Shown here: positions 24,449-31,192 of the stretch, one piece after another
Layout: every line of letters starts with the position of its first letter
Position numbering within the stretch: the first letter of the stretch is position 1
Assembly (NCBI GenBank): GCA_029257245.1
Contig: JARICH010000103.1
Location: 1-40,327 of the forward strand
Source of the DNA: Atopostipes sp.
GTDB taxonomy: Bacteria; Bacillota; Bacilli; Lactobacillales; Carnobacteriaceae_A
Direction of reading: 5' to 3'
Length of the DNA stretch: 40,327 nt
Translations under genes and position numbers: made by a program
The notes under the pieces: model-generated
What the model saw: only the letters and a program-made list of their open reading frames with translations
Database searches by the model: none
Told to the model about the DNA's origin: nothing

Positions 24449-26602
24449 ATGGATAAAATTAAAGAACTATTTAAAAATAGGAATCGAGTCGCTTTATTAA
24501 TTGTAGCGGTCTTATTCTTTTGGGCGAAAACAATGCTTGCTTACTATACACAATTTGACTTAGGCGTAACCGGACCAGTTCAGACTTTTATTCTTTGGAT
24601 TAATCCGATTGCGACAACGGTCTTGCTTTTGTCACTTTCTTTGTATATTAAAGATGATAAAAAATCGACCTATACGATGCTTGTTATTTATTTTTTAATG
24701 AGTGCCTTACTTTATGCGAATGTTTTATACTACCGTGAATTTTCTGATTTCATGACGGTCTCCACGATTACCGGGAATGTGGGGAAAGATGTCGGATCGA
24801 ACGTTAGTTTTGCTTTGATTACTTCATCGTTAGCTATGGCTCATCTAAGTGACTTTGTTTATTGGATTGATTTTGTCCTTCTATTTTGGTTCGTTCGTAA
24901 ATACTTTAAAGAGAACAGAGAATCGGAATCAGTCAAACCTTTCTATAAACGATACGCTTTAGCTGCTAGTCTATCCGCGTTGGCTATGCTTTTTGGGAAC
25001 TTAATGTTGGCGGAAACCGATCGACCACAATTACTTACCCGAACTTTTGACCGAAATTATATTGTGAAATATTTAGGTGTGAATTTCTATACGGCTTACG
25101 ATGCCGCTCAAACTATTCGAACCAATCATTACCGCGCACAAGCGGATGAAAGTGATTTGGAGAGTGTTTATGAATTTACCCGAAATAATTATGCTGCACC
25201 GAATGAAGATTTCTATGGCTTGGCTGAAGGACGGAATGTCTTTACGATTGTCCTAGAAAGTGCTCAGAACTTTATCATCGACTATGAAATGGTTGATGAA
25301 GAAGGCAAAGTTCATGAAGTGACGCCATTTATCAACAGCATCTATCATGAAGACGCCACCATTCGTTTCGATAATTTCTTCCACCAAACAGGTCAGGGAA
25401 AAACATCAGACTCAGGTGTTTTAACTGAGAACTCCTTATTTGGTTTACCTGAAGGAAGTGCCTTCCAACAGCTAGGTGGGAATAATGTTTTCCATGCCGC
25501 GCCTAAAATCTTAGCAACAAACAAAGGCTATAGTTCAGCTGCTTTCCACGGGAATATTGGTAGTTTCTGGAACCGAAACAATACCTACGAGAACTTTGGT
25601 TTTGATTATTTCTTTGATGCAAACTATTATGACATGAGTGAAGGCCGCACCTTAGATTATGGTTTAAAAGACAAACTGTTCTTTAAAGAATCGGCTGCTT
25701 ACATTGAACAATTACCACAGCCTTTCTATACAAAATTTATTACCTTAACGAACCACTTCCCTTATCCTTTGGATGAAGAAAATACGACGATTCCAAAAGG
25801 AACCAGTGACGATGATACGGTCAATTCCTATTTCCAAACCATGCGCTATACCGATGAAGCTTTGGAAGAATTCTTTAATTGGTTAAAAGATTCAGGCCTT
25901 TATGAAAACTCAATGGTGGTTATGTTTGGTGATCATTATGGAATTTCAAATATGAGAAATCCAGAATTGGCTCCTCTATTAGGACAAAATCCAGAAGAGT
26001 GGAGTTCTTTTGACAATACACAACTCCAACGGGTACCAATGATGTTCCATATTCCAGGCTACACCGAAGGAAAAACCTATGAAACCTATGGGGGACAAGT
26101 CGATTACCTACCAACTCTTTTACACTTATTAGGTGTCAATACGGAACCTTACTTATTCATGGGACAAGATTTATTGTCGTCTGAGAATGATCAACTCGTT
26201 CCCTTACGAAATGGAAATGTAGTAACTCCAACCTACCAAATGATTGGTTCAAGTGTTTATGACACAAAAACAGGTGAAGAGTTAACGGATTGGATGACAG
26301 AGGAAGAGTTAGCAGATTTTGATCAAACGGTCGAACATGCACGAGCACGATTGAGAGCATCGGATGACTTGTTATCTTTAGATTTACTACGATTCTATGA
26401 GCCTTCAGTTTTATCGGAATGGACGCCTCATAGCTATCAGTATCTTAACCAGATGCCAAGCTTGAAAAATCATCCACAAGGTGCTGAAAGTTTAATTGGG
26501 CGCTTAGGTGTGGAAACAACGACTGATTTATATGAGACCAATGCACCAGAATTACAAGAGCCTGACCTTAAAGAAGATGAGGAAGCCCTCGAAGAAGAAT
26601 AA
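24449..26602 (+). CDS. ltaS: Lipoteichoic acid synthase
   Basis: LtaS builds the polyglycerol-phosphate chain of lipoteichoic acid on the outer face of the membrane, using phosphatidylglycerol as donor. The 717-residue protein has five N-terminal membrane segments (to about 190), a linker, and an external sulfatase-fold domain. Residues that match the known active site are E270 (VLESAQNF), T319, the nucleophile in GQGKTSDS, H436 (TNHFPYP), and D495-H496 (MFGDHYG). The residue after TSDS is Gly323, where other LtaS proteins I recall have Glu. The C-terminus is an acidic tail (LKEDEEALEEE). ATG 24449 follows AGGAGG (24433-24438) by ten bases. It is a single gene closed by a strong terminator. 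Confidence 0.95.
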   Translation: MDKIKELFKNRNRVALLIVAVLFFWAKTMLAYYTQFDLGVTGPVQTFILWINPIATTVLLLSLSLYIKDDKKSTYTMLVIYFLMSALLYANVLYYREFSDFMTVSTITGNVGKDVGSNVSFALITSSLAMAHLSDFVYWIDFVLLFWFVRKYFKENRESESVKPFYKRYALAASLSALAMLFGNLMLAETDRPQLLTRTFDRNYIVKYLGVNFYTAYDAAQTIRTNHYRAQADESDLESVYEFTRNNYAAPNEDFYGLAEGRNVFTIVLESAQNFIIDYEMVDEEGKVHEVTPFINSIYHEDATIRFDNFFHQTGQGKTSDSGVLTENSLFGLPEGSAFQQLGGNNVFHAAPKILATNKGYSSAAFHGNIGSFWNRNNTYENFGFDYFFDANYYDMSEGRTLDYGLKDKLFFKESAAYIEQLPQPFYTKFITLTNHFPYPLDEENTTIPKGTSDDDTVNSYFQTMRYTDEALEEFFNWLKDSGLYENSMVVMFGDHYGISNMRNPELAPLLGQNPEEWSSFDNTQLQRVPMMFHIPGYTEGKTYETYGGQVDYLPTLLHLLGVNTEPYLFMGQDLLSSENDQLVPLRNGNVVTPTYQMIGSSVYDTKTGEELTDWMTEEELADFDQTVEHARARLRASDDLLSLDLLRFYEPSVLSEWTPHSYQYLNQMPSLKNHPQGAESLIGRLGVETTTDLYETNAPELQEPDLKEDEEALEEE

Positions 26603-26621
26603 GAAATAATCAGTAAAATAA

Positions 26622-26668
26622 AAAACAGGGAGGATTTACTAGTCAAGACTAGGATTCCTTCCTGTTTT
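26622..26668. terminator. Two-way terminator between ltaS and the oxidoreductase gene
   Basis: Thirteen-bp stem (26622-26634 with 26656-26668, one G-T pair) enclosing an inner CTAGTC/GACTAG hairpin. The A-run and T-run flanks serve both convergent genes. Confidence 0.92.
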
Positions 26669-26679
26669 AATTCTATAGG

Positions 26680-27654
26680 CTAGGATTTAAAAAAATTATC
26701 GATAGCCCATTCTTTAGTCAATTCATCCATTAGCTGGTTAACTTGGATCGTTTGTTTCAAATGAGAGAGGTCTTTTCCAGTTAAAATCATTTCGCTAATA
26801 TTTTCCATTTCATAGCGTAAAGCATCATCGGAGTTCCCAGCTTTTACCGACTCAGTTTTACCATCTGGGTAAGTGATTATGGCTTGATCTGCCCGTGGGT
26901 AATCCATGAAAGTAATATAAGCCTTCTCACAAACAATCACTCCTTGTTTAGGTAACTTTCCCCTAAAAGAAAGAGTTAGATTCGCAAGGGTATTGTTTTT
27001 TGTTCGATAGGAGATGGTGCTCATTTCATCAACACCTGTTTCATAAAGTTTTACGAGTGTTTTTAACTCAAGCGGATCGGCTTCAAGGAAAAATTGAGTG
27101 AAGGACAAAGCATAGACACCAATATCCAATAACGCTCCTCCACCTAAGTCCGGATTAAAGAAACGATTCGTCGAATCAGCTTCTTTTAAACTGCCGAAGT
27201 AAGCAGTTGCTAATTTCAATGGGCCAAATTCATTGGCATCCACCCGTCTTTTAATTTCTTGATAAATTGGTAAATGATAAATCGTCATGGCTTCTGCCAC
27301 AATCAGATCTTTTTCATTAGCCAAAGCCAGTACTTGATCGAGTTCAGCTTTGTTCATGGTAATTGATTTTTCAGTGAGGACGTGTTTTCCGGCAGCTAAA
27401 ATATCAAGCATATTTTTAGCGTGATAACTATTTGGAGTTGCTAAATAAATCACATCAATTTCATCATCTGCATATAGCTCTTCATAAGAACCATAAGCTT
27501 TGGGAATCTGGTATTGTGCAGAGAATGCTTCAGCCTTATCTAAACGACGAGAACCTGCTGCAACCAATTCGGCTTGGTTTGAGGAAAAACTAGCAGCAAA
27601 TTGATGAGCGATCTCACCAAGACCGACGACTCCCCATTTCACTTTTTTTGTCAT
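26680..27654 (-). CDS. Gfo/Idh/MocA family oxidoreductase
   Basis: The 324-residue protein is a NAD(P)-dependent sugar-type dehydrogenase of the Gfo/Idh/MocA family. The N-terminal Rossmann fold shows KWGVVGLGEIAHQFAAS (about 4-20), AAGSRRLDKAEAF, and VIYLATPNSYHAKN. The family Lys is in TEKSITMNKAEL, close to the usual EKP motif but with Ser in place of Pro. The C-terminal substrate domain includes GGGALLDIGVYAL, with a conserved Asp-Ile-Gly. The start at 27654 is preceded by AAAGGAAG (minus strand) seven bases upstream; a longer frame to 27684 has no ribosome site. The substrate (a diol, inositol or sugar) cannot be fixed, and no sugar transporter lies nearby. Confidence 0.9.
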   Translation of the reverse strand: MTKKVKWGVVGLGEIAHQFAASFSSNQAELVAAGSRRLDKAEAFSAQYQIPKAYGSYEELYADDEIDVIYLATPNSYHAKNMLDILAAGKHVLTEKSITMNKAELDQVLALANEKDLIVAEAMTIYHLPIYQEIKRRVDANEFGPLKLATAYFGSLKEADSTNRFFNPDLGGGALLDIGVYALSFTQFFLEADPLELKTLVKLYETGVDEMSTISYRTKNNTLANLTLSFRGKLPKQGVIVCEKAYITFMDYPRADQAIITYPDGKTESVKAGNSDDALRYEMENISEMILTGKDLSHLKQTIQVNQLMDELTKEWAIDNFFKS

Positions 27655-27685
27655 AGCTCCACTTCCTTTATCGATTTTTAACAAT

Positions 27686-27712
27686 CAGTTTAGCAGACCA
27701 GAAGCTAAATTG
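27686..27712. repeat. Inverted repeat upstream of the oxidoreductase gene
   Basis: CAGTTTAGC and GCTAAATTG (one G-T pair in nine) flank nine bases, about 30 bases upstream of the minus-strand start. There is no T-run on either side, so a protein-binding operator is more likely than a terminator. Confidence 0.4.
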
Positions 27713-27742
27713 AAAGAAGGAGAAAAAGCACTAATCTCTTTA

Positions 27743-27771
27743 TTTAAAACCAAGCAAAAATATGGTAAAAT
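27743..27771 (+). promoter_or_regulatory. Promoter of the carboxypeptidase-glucosaminidase operon
   Basis: TTTAAA (27743-27748), a 17-base spacer ending in TATGG, and TAAAAT (27766-27771), giving an extended -10. Confidence 0.65.
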
Positions 27772-27804
27772 AGAAGATGAAAGAAAGTTTGATGGAGGCT
27801 ATCA

Positions 27805-28587
27805 ATGAAAAAGCTAATCATTTTTTTATTTGCAGCATCACTCTTGTTTTCTTGTTCAACGATAAGACAAGAGTCAGACACAGGAGATTCAAATTTAGAA
27901 AATGAAAAAACAGAAGAAATAGAAGAAATAGAAGAAACAGAAACTAAGCTAACAGAAGAAAAAAAGATCTTGCAAGAATTACCAGCATCGGCCAAACTGA
28001 ATGCTTGGAATTTAATCCTAGTGAATCCAGAACTAGCAATCGATCCAAATTTTTCAGTGGACCTCATCGAAGTCGACAATGAACAACAACTTGATTGGCG
28101 AGTAGTGGATGCTTGGAATTCCTGGAAGGATGGTGCTGAGGAAGCAGGACATCAACTTTTCTTAGCTTCTGCCTACCGTGACATTGACCGACAAGAATTA
28201 AATTTTAATAAAACGGTAAACGACTATTTAAATCAAGGTTTATCGGAAGCAGAAGCCAAGGAAAAAGCCAAAGAATATTTGACCGAACCTGGTCATAGTG
28301 AACATCATACGGGGTTAGCCTTAGATATTGTGGACGAAGAGTGGATTGTAGCAGGAAGAGCTTTAGAAACTGACTATGAAAAGGAAGCTTCGCAAAAATG
28401 GCTAATTGAAACGATGACCGACTACGGATTTATTCTTAGATATCCGAAAGAAAAAGAATCGATCACAATGATTGAGTATGAACCCTGGCATTTTCGTTAT
28501 GTTGGTCCTGAACATGCAGAATTTATGGAAAAACATGATTTAGTGCTCGAAGAATATATCGATTTAATTAAAGAAGCAAAGGGTTAA
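27805..28587 (+). CDS. M15B carboxypeptidase lipoprotein (VanY/LdcB-like)
   Basis: Membrane-anchored peptidase expected to trim D-Ala or L,D ends from peptidoglycan stem peptides. The 260-residue precursor has a lipoprotein signal with lipobox LFSC (lipidated Cys17). A Glu/Thr-rich acidic spacer (about 22-55) follows, then the M15 domain. Zinc ligands fit SxHxxGxAxD: H167 and D174 in SEHHTGLALD, and H229 in EPWHFRY, with catalytic Glu226. SAYRDIDRQ is the conserved Arg-bearing segment. ATG follows TGGAGG. The GH73 gene begins 29 bases downstream, so the two enzymes probably act together in wall remodelling. Sequence alone does not decide between D,D- and L,D-specificity. Confidence 0.92.
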   Translation: MKKLIIFLFAASLLFSCSTIRQESDTGDSNLENEKTEEIEEIEETETKLTEEKKILQELPASAKLNAWNLILVNPELAIDPNFSVDLIEVDNEQQLDWRVVDAWNSWKDGAEEAGHQLFLASAYRDIDRQELNFNKTVNDYLNQGLSEAEAKEKAKEYLTEPGHSEHHTGLALDIVDEEWIVAGRALETDYEKEASQKWLIETMTDYGFILRYPKEKESITMIEYEPWHFRYVGPEHAEFMEKHDLVLEEYIDLIKEAKG

Positions 28588-28616
28588 AAAAATCCTGGAA
28601 AGCAAGGGGGGATAAA

Positions 28617-29231
28617 ATGAAAATAAAATATAAAAAGATTCATAAACAAGTATCAGCAGCTTTAAAGTTATTTATTTTTTTAGTTCTATCATTTGGCTTC
28701 ATTTTATTCCTGATTAGCCAACCAGTTGATTCACAAACCAATACACTCGAGGATACAGAAGAAGTAGAGGTTGAACTAGAGAAAGAAGAGTTTTTCCTAA
28801 AGCTTTCACCTTATGCCCAAGAAGTTTCAAAAACTCACGGGGTGCGCACAAGTTTATTGCTAGCACAAGCTGCCTTAGAATCAAATTGGGGACAGAGTCA
28901 GCTCGCTCGAGAATCCAACAATTACTTTGGCATTAAAAGTAAAAATGGGCGTGAATATCCAACTCAAGAATTTAGAGACAGCGAATGGGAAGAAGTAAAG
29001 ACTTCCTTTAAAGAGTACGAAAGTGTCTATGATTCGGTTTTAGATTATGCAGAATTACTGGAAAATGGAACCTCTTGGAATGCTGAGCACTATCAAGCAG
29101 TCATTCAAGCAGATAGTTACCAAGAAGCCGCAACAGCTTTAATTGATGCAGGATACGCAACAGATCCCCGTTATGCGGAAAAAATTATTAACATGATAGA
29201 GCAATATAAATTAAATGAATTCGATGAATAA
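28617..29231 (+). CDS. GH73 endo-beta-N-acetylglucosaminidase, membrane anchored
   Basis: The 204-residue protein is a small peptidoglycan hydrolase of the glucosaminidase family. A basic N-terminus and one hydrophobic segment (about 16-35, FIFLVLSFGFILFLI) act as signal or anchor. An acidic linker follows, then the catalytic domain (about 60-198): SLLLAQAALESNWGQS with the catalytic Glu88, NNYFGIKSKNGREYPTQEF, YDSVLDYAELL, and AGYATDPRYAEKI, which holds the conserved Tyr. It lacks LysM or SH3 binding repeats, so it is probably a membrane-tethered enzyme acting close to new wall and not a released autolysin. AAGGGGG precedes the ATG. It is the second gene of a four-gene operon. Confidence 0.92.
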   Translation: MKIKYKKIHKQVSAALKLFIFLVLSFGFILFLISQPVDSQTNTLEDTEEVEVELEKEEFFLKLSPYAQEVSKTHGVRTSLLLAQAALESNWGQSQLARESNNYFGIKSKNGREYPTQEFRDSEWEEVKTSFKEYESVYDSVLDYAELLENGTSWNAEHYQAVIQADSYQEAATALIDAGYATDPRYAEKIINMIEQYKLNEFDE

Positions 29232-29262
29232 GAAAATGAAGAATTGAGAAAAGGTGTATAAA

Positions 29263-30366
29263 ATGGTCAATTTTTTTGAACATCAAAAAACAATCGGTAT
29301 TGTCGGAACTGGTTCAGATGCTAATAAGTTTATCGAAGCAGCGAATGAACTAGGTTACTATACTCATCAACTCATCCCAAGTGGAGCTGAAAGCGTAGTA
29401 CCATCAAAAGCAGACCACTTGCACCAAGGGTCGCTTTCAGACTTAGCTATTCAAGAAAGTTTTCTAATGGAATCAGATTACCTGGTTTATTTTGATTTCT
29501 CAGTTTGTTCAACTGAATTGGTTGACGCAGAGAAATCATTAGTTATTCCACAAGGGGAAGAACTCTTAGCGATTGCGCAAGACCGTTCCCTGCAAAAAGC
29601 CTTTTATGAATCGATTGGTGTCAATATTGCGCCCTATGAAATAATCGTGACGGAGGAAGATATTGTCAACGCTTTACCAAGTCTCGGCTATCCGGCCGTT
29701 TTAAGAAAAAATATGGTTCAGGAAGAAGAAGAGTTGGACTCTTATTTCATCTATGAAGAAGCGGATATTAAAGAGGCCAGCGAATTATTAAAATATGGAC
29801 CGGCAGTATTGGAGTCCTGGATTGTTTCAGAACATCAATTAGCGATTACAGCAGTCAAATCAAAAAATGGTGAAATTCAACTCTATCCCATTGTAAAAAA
29901 ACATTATCAAAATGAGCGTCTCAGCAAAATTAGTCCTTTTGAGATGGATGAAACAGAACTCATGAGTGAAATAAAAAAAGCAGCTGAATTAATTGTCGGG
30001 AATATTGCTTTTGTTGGAGTCGTCAGTATTGAGTTTATTATTTCACCGGCTCAAGCACTTTATCTTGGTCAGATTCATCCATATCCGAATTCAATCTCCC
30101 GCTATAGTGAGGGGAACCCGCTATATTCAAGTCTAGAAGCACATCTACGGGCCATTAGTTCATTGCCTTTGGTAAAGATTAATCCTGAAGAACTGAACTT
30201 TTCCTATCACCCGCTTTATGCCGATCAACATGAAGCGATTGAAAAAGCTGTGCTCGAAAAAAACGAAGGTTTATTCTACTTTAGTCCAGCAGTCAAAGAA
30301 GGAAAAATCGATCTAGATGACAAGATTGGTTATTATTTGACGACCGAGAATGACTGGACTCTATAA
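29263..30366 (+). CDS. PurK-like ATP-grasp protein with altered active-site motifs
   Basis: The 367-residue protein aligns by pattern with N5-carboxyaminoimidazole ribonucleotide synthase (PurK). It has an N-terminal Rossmann-like start (TIGIVGTGSDANKFIEAANELGY), IAQDRSLQKAFYESIGVNIAPY near 106-127, LGYPAVLRK near 143-151, and the ATP-grasp second half (AFVGVVSIEFIISP). Where PurK has the Gly-rich ATP loop after AVLK, this protein has NMVQEEEELDSYF. Where PurK has NEIAPRPHNSG, it has GQIHPYPNSISRY. No purE or other purine gene is near. It may be a changed or inactive paralogue. ATG 29263 follows AAAGGTG by six bases; GTG 29254 is within that site. It sits between a glucosaminidase and a GntR gene. 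Confidence 0.75.
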   Translation: MVNFFEHQKTIGIVGTGSDANKFIEAANELGYYTHQLIPSGAESVVPSKADHLHQGSLSDLAIQESFLMESDYLVYFDFSVCSTELVDAEKSLVIPQGEELLAIAQDRSLQKAFYESIGVNIAPYEIIVTEEDIVNALPSLGYPAVLRKNMVQEEEELDSYFIYEEADIKEASELLKYGPAVLESWIVSEHQLAITAVKSKNGEIQLYPIVKKHYQNERLSKISPFEMDETELMSEIKKAAELIVGNIAFVGVVSIEFIISPAQALYLGQIHPYPNSISRYSEGNPLYSSLEAHLRAISSLPLVKINPEELNFSYHPLYADQHEAIEKAVLEKNEGLFYFSPAVKEGKIDLDDKIGYYLTTENDWTL

Positions 30367-30367
30367 G

Positions 30368-31036
30368 ATGAAACTAGAACAAATGGACAAAGAAAAAAAA
30401 CCTCGAGACTTAAGTCAAGCCGTTTATGACTACATGGTTGAACAAATTAAAAGCGGGGAATTGATTGAACAACAACGTATCACTGAATATATGATTGTAA
30501 AAAGGCTAGGAGTCAGTCGTACTCCTGTCCGAAAAGCCTTTCGTGCCCTAGCTGAAGATGGTTATTTAGAAAACATTGAAAATGTTGGCGTGCATGTAAA
30601 GAGACAGAGCTTTGATAAAAGAGGTTTCCAAGAGCGGGCTGAATTTTTAGAGAAACTTTTCGCTTATTATTTATTTGAACTAGAAAGAAAAGAAGTTCGT
30701 TTTGATGAAAGCCAGCTGGAAGTGGTTATTCAAACTATGCAAAATCAACTAACAGAAAATAGCAAGTCCTTTGAAGAAAGTTGTGTCGCTTATTTCCGCT
30801 ATTTATTAGAAGAAATTAGCAATAGCTACATGAAAACAGCCATGATCAAAGCTCTTCAAGAATTATTTTTAAAAAATGATCATTTTCAGCGAATCTTAAA
30901 AAATAGTCGCCGGAAGATTTATGAAAGCTTAATTACTTTAAGTGATCAACTAGCCGTGGATAATTATCCTATGGCGCGGCGAGAAATTCGGATTTTATTG
31001 AACCAGATGAAATTAGATGTGATTGAAAAGAGCTAA
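30368..31036 (+). CDS. GntR family transcriptional regulator
   Basis: The 222-residue protein has an N-terminal GntR winged helix: LSQAVYDYMVEQIKSGELIEQQRITEYMIVKRLGVSRTPVRKAFRALAEDGYLE (about 14-67), then VGVHVK. The C-terminal helical part resembles the FCD effector domain in layout (FQERAEFLEKLFAYYLFELERK) but lacks the His residues that usually bind metal, so it may sense something else or nothing. The start is uncertain: ATG 30368 is one base after the previous stop but has a poor ribosome site, while ATG 30350 would overlap the previous gene by 17 bases. Coupled translation from the PurK-like gene is likely. It is the last gene of the operon before a strong terminator. Confidence 0.9.
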   Translation: MKLEQMDKEKKPRDLSQAVYDYMVEQIKSGELIEQQRITEYMIVKRLGVSRTPVRKAFRALAEDGYLENIENVGVHVKRQSFDKRGFQERAEFLEKLFAYYLFELERKEVRFDESQLEVVIQTMQNQLTENSKSFEESCVAYFRYLLEEISNSYMKTAMIKALQELFLKNDHFQRILKNSRRKIYESLITLSDQLAVDNYPMARREIRILLNQMKLDVIEKS

Positions 31037-31049
31037 GAAGTAAGATAAA

Positions 31050-31090
31050 AAAAGTTATGCAGGATGGATAAAAGCTGCATAACTTTTCTT
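31050..31090 (+). terminator. Terminator after the GntR gene
   Basis: Perfect 13-bp stem (AAAAGTTATGCAG, 31050-31062, with 31075-31087), a 12-base loop and a T-rich tail. Confidence 0.93.
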
Positions 31091-31091
31091 C

Positions 31092-31120
31092 GTTTAGTGG
31101 GCAAAATTGCCTGGCTATAA
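31092..31120 (+). promoter_or_regulatory. Candidate pcrA promoter with palindrome in the spacer
   Basis: TTTAGT (31093-31098), a 17-base spacer and TATAAA (31116-31121). The spacer contains the perfect 12-base palindrome GGCAAAATTGCC (31100-31111), an operator-like position. A second -10-like box, TATACT (31147-31152), has only a weak -35 (TAGAAT). Confidence 0.4.
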
Positions 31121-31143
31121 AGCTAGAATGCTAGCTGTTTTTT
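31121..31143 (+). terminator. Short hairpin with T-run before pcrA
   Basis: AGCTAG-AATG-CTAGCT followed by G and six T. It could back up the terminator 50 bases upstream, or act as an attenuator if pcrA is transcribed from TATAAA at 31116. Confidence 0.5.
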
Positions 31144-31192
31144 AGGTATACTTAGAAACGTCGCAAGACAAAAGTGAAAGGAATTGATCGAA

